Assembly (NCBI GenBank): GCA_963969495.1
Contig: OZ018328.1
Span: 3,587,886 to 3,651,885 of the forward strand
From: Ceratothoa steindachneri
Taxonomy: Eukaryota > Arthropoda > Malacostraca > Isopoda > Cymothoidae
Length of the DNA: 64,000 bases
Direction of reading: 5' to 3'
Positions 51,413 through 60,196 of the stretch are shown one piece after another. The notes under the pieces were generated by a model. The model was given only the letters and a program-made list of their open reading frames with translations. It ran no database searches and was not told the DNA's origin. The position numbers were made by a program, and so were the translations under genes. Positions within the stretch are counted from its first letter, which is position 1, and each line of letters opens with the position of its first letter.

Positions 51413-52140
51413 GCTGAGGTACATGTGATTTATTTATCGAACAACGTTTCGGGCGTATCACCCATCTTCAGGTTCTAAAACATAAAGTAATCTAATACAG
51501 TTAAAGAATATTAAAAATAATTAGGTTATGACTATGTAGGTAAATCAAAAATTAGAAAATAACTCAGGAATTTAAAAGTCAAGAGAATCAAATTATCAAT
51601 CTAATATAACACTATTGAAATGAAAAAAACTCACAAAAAACAAAAGTAAATAATTACTGTATAATATTGCTTACCGATAATTCAGGAATTTAAAAAGCAA
51701 GAGAATCAAATTATTAATCTAATGTAATCACTTTTAACACGAAAAAAAAGCAAAAAAAAAGCAAAAACACAAAAGTAAAAAATTACAGTATAATATTGCT
51801 TACCAATGAAGTTCAGGAGAAATCACAAAGTGAAGAAATTATAAAGGATGTGGCTTAAAGATGGATAGGAATTTGATTGGTTGGTTGTTAAATAAGAGAA
51901 GGTTGGTTGGTTGTTGAATGAGGTAATTAAAATTAAGAAATAAGAAGAGGAACAGTGATATTATCTATGTTGAGTGTAGGAGATTTTGTACGTATTAGTA
52001 GGGATTCCAAAATTCTTAGACTATATTTATTGTTATTATGACCAATTATTTTGAAGTTATCTATGGAACATTCTGTCTTGCATTGTATACTATGATTTCT
52101 GAGGAACTCCGAGTGGCGAGACTCTGTGAAGAGAATCCCA
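51411..52140 (-). pseudogene. Penelope-like element, endonuclease C-terminus and 3' UTR (PLE-2)
   Basis: The open piece 51933-52140 includes FKIIGHNNNKYSLRILESL, matching the C-terminal half of the GIY-YIG endonuclease found downstream of RT in Penelope-like elements (catalytic Glu in LRILES). Upstream is cut off by the CR1 at 52140. The 3' UTR holds a tandem 125-bp repeat (51555-51805) and ends, on the minus strand, CTGAAGATGGGTGATACGCC, CGAAACGTTG, AATAAAT and a TA microsatellite. The RT is absent. Confidence 0.7.
51555..51805. repeat. Two tandem 125-bp repeats in the PLE-2 3' region
   Basis: Units start near 51555 and 51682. Both contain CAGGAATTTAAAA, AGAGAATCAAATTAT, AATCTAAT and the TATAATATTGCTTACC end. 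The second unit has an added A-rich stretch. Confidence 0.8.
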
Positions 52141-53855
52141 AGGAGATTTTCGATATGTGAACAGCCGTAAACCAATCCGTCGAATGATTGGCCCTTTGAG
52201 AAATAAGGACGGGGCATTAAAGCACTTAGATGCAGAAAATGCTAATCTCATCAATGACTACTTCTCTCCAGTGTTTACTGAAGAGTGTGGTCCCATCCCC
52301 CAGCCAATGGATTCCTACTTGGGTGAAAAGCTGGAGGAAATGGACTTCACTCAAGGAGAAATAGAAAAAAAAGATCACTGATCTAAAGACGAATAAGTCC
52401 CCTAGCCCGGATGGGTTTCTACCTAAAGTGTTAAAAGAAGTGCGCGATCAAGTGTCATGACACCTGAGCGCAATCTTCAACATGTCAATCCGGACCGAAT
52501 GCGTTCCTAGAGACTGGCGTGAAGTGGAGGTGACTCCTATCTTCAAGAGAGGAGACCGAAGCCAACCGTCAAACTACCGACCCATCAGTTTGACTTCGAT
52601 AGTCGGTAAACTCATGGAAAGCATGGTGGTGGATAAAATGACGTCGTATTTAGAGTCAAACCTGCTACTGAGGAGTTCCCAGCACGGCTTCCGAAGGCAA
52701 CGATCATGCCTGACAAACCTTGTGGAATTCTTCCACTTCGTGTTCAGTGAGCACGATTGGGATAATGCGGTGGATGTGGTCTACTTAGACTTTCAGAAAG
52801 CCTTTCATAAGGTACCACACAGCCGCCTTCTCCGGAAAATGCGAGCGCTGGGCATAGATGGAAAAGTAGCCGGCTGGATCGAGAACTGGCTAAGTGGCAG
52901 ACGGCAACGGGTGGTGGTGAATAGACAGGCTTCTGAGTGGGTGCCCGTTACTAGCAAGGTGCCTCAAGGTTCTGTGCTGGGACCACTACTATTCATCATC
53001 TACGTCAACGACATGGACGGTGACATGGTTGCCAAGATTTCCAAATTTGCCAACGATACCAAGCTTGGTATTAACGTTGCAAAGGATGGAAATACTGCCC
53101 GCCTGCAGGAAGATCTTGTGAAGATTGGGGAGTGGTCGGACACGTGGCAAATGCCTTTTAACGTGAACAAATGCAAATTAATGCATATCGGCCACAGAAA
53201 CCCCCAATCTCAGTATATCCTTAAGGGCACTGCTCTTGAATCGAGTGACACTGAGAAGGACTTGGGTGTAACTATCACTTGCGACCTCAAGTTCTCGAAA
53301 CAGTGCATCGAGGCAGAGAAGAAAGCCCAAAGGATGTTAGGCTACATAAAGCGCCAGTTTGGATACCGTAACAAGGAGATAGTACTATGTCTGTACAACT
53401 TCCTCGTTCGGCCGCACCTGGAGTATGTCGTACAATTTTGGAGTCCTTTGTTTCAAAAGGATATCGCAAGGTCGGAACGCATACAAGCCAGGGCAACCAA
53501 GCTGATTCCCTCTATCTGACATAAAAGTTATAAGGATAGACTAAAGGAATTAGATCTGTTCTCGCTGGAAACCCGTAGACTGCGTGGTCAGCTCATCAAA
53601 GTTTTCAAAATACTTCGAGGGTTCGACAATGTTGACTACCGGGATATTTTCACCCTGAGTGAGAACAGAACGCGCAATCACGGCTTCAAACTTGAACTGA
53701 AGCGTTACAACCGCAATCTGTGTGGAAATTTTTTCACCTACAGTATCTGCGGTATGTGGAACGCACTTCCAGTGGAAGTTGTCAACAGTGAATCTGTTGA
53801 CCAGTTCAAGTCAAGACTAGACAAAGTCTTGAAAAGTGGCCGTTTAGTCTGTGGC
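52140..53855 (+). mobile_element. CR1-type LINE, 5'-truncated
   Basis: Plus-strand CR1 of the same family as 27852-30120. It begins in the EN-RT linker (FRYVNSRKPIRRMIGPL) and has no EN. Coding homology runs to ELKRYNRNLCGNF, CGMWNALPVEVVN and FKSRLDKVLKSG at 53848. The 3' UTR with the CCTTGTA repeats is missing; piggyBac sequence follows immediately, so the 3' end was lost. Confidence 0.88.
52482..53519 (+). pseudogene. CR1 reverse transcriptase
   Basis: 345-residue open frame covering nearly the whole RT. Fingers NYRPISLTSIVGK and QHGFRRQRSCLTN; motif A VVYLDFQKAFHKVPH (catalytic Asp present, usual FDKVPH is FHKVPH); motif [15 protein letters not shown]; motif C region ISKFANDTKLG, with the first Asp of FADD replaced by Asn; then KDLGVTITCDLKFS and a thumb domain. 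The stop at 53517 (TGA) precedes HKSYKDRLKELDLFS in the same frame, so about 110 residues are cut off. Probably inactive, since motif C is altered. Confidence 0.88.
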
Positions 53856-54960
53856 TCAACTATGGTCAAAAAGATGGAGTCCCTGCTTTTTTTGTGAAAC
53901 AATGTCAAGAGATCAGTCCAAAGAAATAATGAGATTCCTTCAATTCAACCTCAAAACTTCTAGGTTGAAAGATTGAAGACAAATAGATTTGCACACATTT
54001 CTGATACTTGGGAAAGATTCGTGCAAAATTGTATAGTTTGTTATAGGCCAGATGAAAATATAACAGTGGATGAGCAGCTGTTTCCATATAAATGCAGATG
54101 CCCATTCATTCAGTATATTTCTTGTAAACCAGATAAGTTTGGATGAAGTTTTAGCTAGCTACTGATAACAAATCTAAATACTTATTGAATGCCCTCCAAT
54201 ACTTTGGTAAAGATGATAGTTGCCCAGATAAACAGAGACTTGGTGACTATGTTGTTCTTTATTTGGTAGAACCTTATATCGGGGAAAGGAAGAAATGTAA
54301 CTACTGATAGCTTCTTTACTTCATTATCATTGGCAGAATCCCTCCTTGCTAAAAAATACCAGTCTAACAGAAACTATCAATAAACTCAGAAGAGAAGTAA
54401 CGACAGAGATAAAGAACCTTTCCTCTGAAATATATACTTTAAAATTTAAAAGAAATGACAAATGCAGGCTTAGAGTATATCAAACTAAGAAAAACAAGAA
54501 TGTCATCCCACTAAGTAGCTTGCACAAAACTGTAGGAATACACAAGGTTGCCAAGAAAAAAAAACAAACAATAATTTATTATAACTCTATGAAATGCAGA
54601 GTATATCAAATGGCTAGAAGTAGAGGTCAAAGGTCCCATCTAGAAGATGACCAATCCAAATTTAGCAGGAATAAATGCCTCTATTTTTATATAGGGAGGT
54701 AACTTGAAAAAAAATATGTCATCATTTTCTTCTACAACTAGCTTACGAACTTCAGCAAGAATTCAAGAATAAGGGTTTAGAAGTTAATTTTGAGAGTGAG
54801 AGCGATGATGACAAAATTGAAGCAGAAGCAATCCCTATAAAAAGAAAGTAATGTCAAAGAAAAAGGTGCAAGAATAATAAAGCTTCTGATGTATGTGTTA
54901 AGTAAAAAAAATTGGTATGTGATAATGTGTAACTAAAGTAGTCAAAAAAATTCATTGTAA
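53856..54960 (+). pseudogene. Decayed piggyBac transposase
   Basis: Frame-broken match to piggyBac transposases over most of the catalytic core. PCFFCETMSRDQSKEI (53890), VDEQLFPYKCRCPF (first Asp of the DDD triad, 54068), TDNKSKYLLNAL and RLGDYVVLYLVEPY (54160-54285), then the open piece 54346-54702 with NTSLTETINKLRREV, YQTKKNKNVIPLSSLHKTVG and YNSMKC, and QMARSRG. The C-terminal Cys-rich domain survives as CKNNKASDVC near 54870. No TTAA-flanked terminal repeats were found. Known role: cut-and-paste transposition at TTAA sites. Dead copy. Confidence 0.8.
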
Positions 54961-55242
54961 AGAATGTAGTTCATAAAATCATTAAATATAAAATTAAATA
55001 AATTGTCTAATTTGTTTTATATATATACTAATTGCCTTCATTAAACAATTTTTTTTAAATCAGTTTTTTTAATTAAAGGTAGATTAGGTCATTTTATATA
55101 CAGAAAGGTGGCAATTGCAAATATGAATTAATTTGGTTTACGAACAAGATATACAAACTTTTTAGGAAAATGCGAATTGCAGTCATTTTGACTGCTCCAC
55201 TTTTAAAGGTAGGTTGTCAATATCCGTTGTTATAGTGTTAAT
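54961..55242. other. AT-rich spacer, no gene recognised
   Basis: May contain the decayed 3' end of the piggyBac element. Nothing else is supported. Confidence 0.4.
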
Positions 55243-55612
55243 CACATTAGCAATTACAACCACCAAATTGATTATTCAAAGTCCCAATTAATAAACAAGT
55301 GTGAAGATTTCCATAAAAGAAAAATTATAGAATCGATACTAATGGGAGAAATTCCCAATTTTAATCTTTTTGAAGGTCAATTTAAATGTAGCTCCAATTC
55401 TAGGAACCTGATAGTAAACAGAATAGTCAATGATTTCAGAACCACTACCGCTGATTAATGACCTTTTACTCCCTTTTTTCCTTTGGTCCTGATCTTGAGG
55501 GACTTTTGTATCCATTCCATTCTCAGTATATGACTGAAGAGGGTATGGTAAACTTCATACCAAAATTAGTCTCATAAATAAATTCTATGCTCATATACAG
55601 TGGTTTCACTAT

Positions 55613-55640
<28 letters not shown>
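55243..55640 (+). pseudogene. Penelope-like element, endonuclease C-terminus and 3' UTR (PLE-1b)
   Basis: A 71-codon frame from 55243 to a TAA at 55456. It contains NYNHQIDYSKSQ, DFHKRKIIESILMGEIPNF and NLIVNRIVNDFR, the arrangement near the C-terminus of Penelope-like GIY-YIG domains (F-x-K-R-x-x-x-E-S). The 3' UTR (GACTGAAGAGGGTATGG, AATAAATTC) and a TA microsatellite (55612-55637) follow. Inverted partner of 50845-51298; together they bracket a 4.8-kb composite block. The 5' part (RT) is absent. Confidence 0.7.
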
Positions 55641-55643
<3 letters not shown>

Positions 55644-55682
55644 AAATGAATAACTCACAAAGTAGCACATGAGGTTCGCAAT

Positions 55683-55837
55683 GAATGCAATGTCCTGCAT
55701 GAAAAATGAAAAGGTGCTTCTGAATAATTTTGAACTTTATTCAGTTCATTCAAGGATAACTACCTTGAGAATGAACTGAATAAAGTTCAAAGGACTCAGA
55801 AGCACCTTTTCATTTTTCCTGTGGGACAATGCATTCA
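55683..55837. repeat. Foldback (MITE-like) inverted repeat
   Basis: Arms of about 73-78 bp. GAATGCAATGTCC...AAAAATGAAAAGGTGCTTC (55683-55720) and GAACTTTATTCAGTTCATTC (55732-55751) pair with their complements at 55769-55837. A short CAAGG/CCTTG stem closes the centre. A few unpaired bases remain (ATAATT versus AGGAC). No coding capacity; candidate non-autonomous DNA element. Confidence 0.85.
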
Positions 55838-55965
55838 TATGTTTGTTGATTATATATAGTCTTAAATGATGGGGCCTAGAAAATAAGAGGAGTGAACCTA
55901 CAGCTTAATGGGAAATCTGGACCATAGCCAGTATTTAAATGGATAGGAATTTGTTTTTCTTAATT

Positions 55966-56080
55966 TTAGGAGCTCATCTAGCGACTGCTTACTTGGGAAT
56001 AAGTTGCCGTACTCACTACAGCCTACTACTATTAGGCTATATTAAAAAAACAAATATATAAATAACACAGGGGAACAATT
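55966..56080 (-). mobile_element. E1 3' end fragment
   Basis: About 115 bp of E1 3' UTR with both stem-loops recognisable (GCGACT/AGTTGC; CCTACT-TAGG) and an A/T tail at 55960-55970. Severely 5'-truncated insertion, minus orientation. Confidence 0.8.
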
Positions 56081-56352
56081 TTAATCACATTTTCTGATGA
56101 CTTAGATTTATCTGCCAATTTTAATTCATTTTTTCATGCTGATTTCAAATATATAATCCATTTTTACCTACATGCTATAGTTATTCTGTAATTTCTAATT
56201 TCTCGTTTCCCTGAAAACTGCCCTCCGGATGGACAGAGAGGGTGCTTGTAGAAAGCAACTACTTCATAATACATAGTAGTAAGATAGTAATAAGTGTTAT
56301 TGTGCAAAATATTGACATTATCGTTTCTTTTTTCAGGTCTCATATTAGAGTG

Positions 56353-57971
56353 ATGGCCTCATCAAGAAGAAATTGCATAAATGATCCAGACACCTTCTGC
56401 TACATATGTGGCTGTTACATGCTAGTTTGCCAAAGGCGCAATATATCAAACTTTGTGATCTGCACTTATAAGGAATATTTTGATGTTCCTCCTGGCAATC
56501 AAGATAATAAGTGGGCCCCCACATGCTGTGTGGAAATCTTTGTGAGTGGACGAAAAGAAAGAGAAATGGTCTTCCTTTTGGAATCCCCATGGTGTAGCGA
56601 GAGCCAAAGGATCATGTATCAGACTGTTATTTCTATCTGGTGAATACTATAGGTATTGGCAAGAAAAATCGGCACACGATCGACTACCCCAACATTCCCT
56701 CAGCGATCCGACCAGTACCTCATTCTGAGTCTTTACCAGTTCCAATTTTTAGTAGATATGCTTCATCCAAGGATGAAAATGATGTACCTGATATGGATGT
56801 CCATGGAATGGATTCAGAGTCTGCAGATTCATCATCAGATGCTGAACAGTCATTAGCTCCTCACTGTTTCAATCAAGAGGATTTGAATGACTTGATACAT
56901 GATTTGGCGCTCTCCAAGAAAGCTGCAGAACTTTTAGCCTCCAGGTTGAGTGAGAGACATATGCTTGACAGGTCAGTATGGGTATCATATTACCGAACAA
57001 GGGAGAGTACATTTGTTAAGTATTTCTCTGAGGACAAACAATTTGTATATTGCCATGATGTTCTTGGTCTATTTACCGAGTTGGGACTTGGCACCTATAG
57101 CCCTGCTGAGTGGAGACTGTTTTTGGATACCTCCAAGCATAGCCTCAAGTGTGTCATTTTGCATAATAGCAATGACTTTGGTGCAGTTCCTCTCTGTCAC
57201 TCTGTCCATCTGCGTGAAACTCACAATGGCATAAGAATGGTCATGGATTTACTTAAGTACCATGATCACAATTGGATCATATGTGTAGACTTTAAAATGG
57301 TCAACTTCCTCCTTGGCCAGCAGAAGGGATATACAAAGTTTTCATGCTATATCTGTATGTGGGACAGTCGATCCTGTGACAAACACTGGTCCCCAAAAGA
57401 TTGGCCAGTTCGGGAAACTTTTGAAGTAGGAATGCCAAACATTGTTAATGAGCCAATCGTAAGTCGAGAGAAGATCGTTTTCCCTCTACTTCATCTCAAA
57501 TTGGGGTTGGTGAAGCAGTTTGTCACGGCGTTGAGCACTGACAATGATTGTTTTCAGTACAGAGTATCAGCATTTCCTGCTTTGTCACATGAAAAAATAA
57601 AAGCAGGAGTATTTGATAGTCTCCAAATATGAAGACTTCTGAGTGATTCTAGATTCATGAACACCATGAATGAAAAAGAGAAGGCAGCCTGGCTCTCATA
57701 TTCTGCTGTTGATCATAACTACAAGGATCTGGTTACAAATATGCATTTAGCATATCGGGATCTAAGATGGAACATGAGTGTGAAGCTGCATTTTCGAAAT
57801 AGTCACCTCAGCCGATTCCCAGAGAATCTGGGAGCTGTGAGCGATGAACAAGGGAAATGCTTCCATCAGGATTTCATGATGATGAAAGAGCATTATCAAA
57901 GTCACTGGGATAGAAACATGATGGCGGACTACTGCTGGAAAATTAGAAGAGATCAGCCAGAGAAGACTTAA
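56353..57971 (+). pseudogene. DDE-like transposon gene of a widespread uncharacterised family
   Basis: The start at 56353 opens the block MASSRRNCINDPDTFCYICG, and a TTTTTTCAG acceptor-like site lies just upstream (56336). The protein belongs to a family present in many copies in arthropod, cnidarian and fish genomes, usually annotated as uncharacterised. Landmarks: N-terminal CYICG zinc-like motif; LPVPIFS; WRLFLDTSKHSLKCVILHN (candidate first Asp); WIICVDFKMVNFLLG (candidate second Asp); FSCYICMWDSRSCDKHW; LHLKLGLVKQFV; DEQGKCFHQDF (candidate Glu); ADYCWKIRRD. Lesions: a one-base loss in the C-run at 56518-56522 shifts the frame, a TAG replaces a Trp codon near 56598, TGA at 57630 replaces an Arg codon, and TAA at 57969 truncates a short basic tail (to 58010). 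The transposase role and the DDE assignment are inference from motif pattern; no terminal repeats were identified. Confidence 0.75.
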
Positions 57972-58345
57972 AAGAGAAAGAGTTACAAATGCAAATTTTT
58001 GCCCAATTGAAATCAAGAAGAGGTCCGCCTCTATTTGATTACAGTATTTGTAATCCTAATGTGTAATTCAAGTTTCTTCTCATATGCAATAAAATGTTTG
58101 TGCAAAAAAACCTGTTTTACTATAAATAACGCAAAAGGATGATTCAAAATTACTTCAGGGCATGATGATAGGCTTAATAAAATGAAAATTATTATATAAT
58201 ATTAATTATTGATATTACAAAAAATCTGTAGCATTTAGAGATAATATGATTTCAGATTAGAATTCAGTATGCTCGAATTAGGTAAGAAAATGTACTTTTG
58301 TCAATTCACCAAATACATTGTTCTCCAGTGTAATAAATACAGCCT
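57972..58345. other. No recognised gene
   Basis: Includes the out-of-frame basic tail of the preceding gene (57972-58010) and an AATAAA-type signal (CAATAAAATG near 58087). The remainder is AT-rich. Confidence 0.5.
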
Positions 58346-58570
58346 AGTGCGCTACTTTAAAATAAGAATGAAAAACAATAACAAGAATAATAAGGGAAAA
58401 TCATAACAAGGAAGAAGCAAGCTCCTGCATCAGGAGGAGGTCCCCCAGGCACAGAAACGTGCGACCTACAAAGAAAACAACAACAAAAAACTAGTTAAAT
58501 AAAAGGTAGAAGGCCGGCTTCCCCCCCAAAAGTCTATCATCCACCAGTCAATGTGCACGCACTCATCCTC
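58346..58570 (-). mobile_element. E1 3'-UTR fragment lacking the terminal tail
   Basis: Matches copy G 44188-44410 closely (AAGAAGCAAGCTCCTGCATC; ACCAGTCAATGTGCACGC). It starts within the second stem-loop and ends before coding sequence, so both ends are truncated. Confidence 0.8.
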
Positions 58571-59859
58571 AATAAGAAACCAATACAGCTCAATCTGACC
58601 CCAACCCTACAAACTTAAATTTGATTTTTAATTATTTGCATTAATAATGCAATGATTGGAAAGCAATGGATGGCAGAAGATACAGCAAAACTCATTTCAT
58701 AATAAGTATAAACTTAATTAAACACTAAATATCTGAGAAATCATGTAACTCACCATTTTATTATCAAATATTTCATTAGCAGATAAATTCCTTTCCTTCT
58801 CCATATTTGGTTCAAGATTCTGATATAGATAATTCTATAAATTCAATGTTTTTGGTGGGTGAACTTTAATATACTGAACTGCTTAAGGTGCTATATACAA
58901 TATATTTTTTTTCACCTTCCACCTTAATGAATAACTTTAGGGAGAGAGAGGACAATATGAGTGATTCAGCCATCAGATGACATAGTAGCCAATATAAAAA
59001 ACTCAAAATAATATCCAATGAGATGAATATTGCACATCCACCAGCTACAGTATGGAGGTATACGTACATCATATTACCTGAGGCATGTAGCAATACCACT
59101 TATTTAACCAAGAAAAATATATTAACAATGAAGTTCAAAATCTGTGCAGGAAATGGATGATACAACCATGTAGGGATAAAATACTGGATTAATTTGTGCA
59201 TAGATATTCCATGAAAAAAATGTGGAGTCTGACCTAATATCTAACTTGACCCAGGGGAAGTAGGTTAGGTTATTGACCTAGCATTATGGGACAATGGATG
59301 TGAATGGTTGGAGCTCAGGACTTAAATTGATGCAAACTTGTAAATATGTACCCATTTTCTTTTCCTCCAGTGAATTACCTGATAATTATTATGTATATGT
59401 GATCACAGTACCTATATAGTTAAGGCCCTCATTAAAGTAATCAAAATTGATGGAGTCTGCAATAATTCTCATCATAGCCATCACTCATATAATAACTTCA
59501 AAGGATCTTTCCTTGTTAGATACCCCATAAAGTTATTTACTCTCTTCTCTCCATTTCATTTGTGTTGTGATGTTTTGCATGTTTGTGTATGTATTTATTT
59601 TGTGTTCTTATCTCAAGGAAACTAATAGCCAACATTATTTTGTCTACTTTCAGATAAAAATCTTGTATCTACTTTAGATAAAAATCTTGTAGTCTATTAT
59701 AGCTACTTTGAAACTTCTATCCTTATAATATATACAGAGGCACTAAATCAGCTATATGCTGCAAATGATCTAGAGCAAATTGTCTTTCTGGAGACTCTTC
59801 GCCCTACTAAATGAACAAAAAAAATGTACGACCACCGATCCAACAGACACCCAACACAC
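58571..59859. other. Long stretch without a recognised gene
   Basis: AT-rich sequence. A short direct repeat, CTACTTTCAGATAAAAATC then CTACTTTAGATAAAAATC, lies at 59643-59693. The open frame at 58866-59099 on the minus strand has no recognisable features. Confidence 0.5.
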
Positions 59860-59927
59860 TGTGGTGGAACGAATGTGAGTGTTTATAGGGGTATTCTCCC
59901 ACCTATTTTACAATACCCTCTCTCTCC

Positions 59928-59965
<38 letters not shown>

Positions 59966-60062
59966 AACTGGCATTTAAATTTTGTTTACTTTTTTTCTCA
60001 ATTGTTTAGTGATATTTGTTTTCTCTTTTCAGAGAAAAGAGTTAAAGTCATGGCCCGCTACA
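59860..60062 (+). repeat. 5' LTR (short form)
   Basis: Begins TGTGGTGGAACG and ends GCCCGCTACA. At 203 bp it is much shorter than the related 799-bp and 709-bp LTRs: the first about 170 bp and the last about 15 bp match, so an internal deletion is likely. It contains a GT microsatellite (59931-59961) and CTCTTTTCAG at 60024-60033. Confidence 0.8.
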
Positions 60063-60064
60063 TT

Positions 60065-60076
60065 TGGTGTCCGAAT
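60065..60076 (+). promoter_or_regulatory. Primer-binding site
   Basis: TGGTGTCCGAAT, two bases after the LTR end. The TGG start fits pairing with a tRNA CCA end. It resembles the Leu-type primer sites (TGGTGTC-GAAG) known from some Gypsy/Mag elements; the exact tRNA is not established. Confidence 0.65.
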
Positions 60077-60196
60077 AAAGATGTGAGATTTCAAAACTGG
60101 GAGCATTGTTAGGATTGAATTGGAGTCCACAATAAGAGTGAAAAGTAGTTTGGTTGGTTTTTCCCCCTTTTCTATCACTTTTACTAATCCGGGAAA

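Noticed and set aside
51225..51461. Minus-strand frame with an IYIYIY run
   Set aside because: Product of translating the TA microsatellite at 51369-51409 together with PLE and LTR fragments.
51555..51805. Possible CRISPR-like or satellite array
   Set aside because: Only two long tandem units with no spacers, located in a Penelope 3' region of a eukaryotic genome.
58866..59099. 77-residue minus-strand hydrophobic frame
   Set aside because: Short, AT-rich, no start context or homology that can be recognised.
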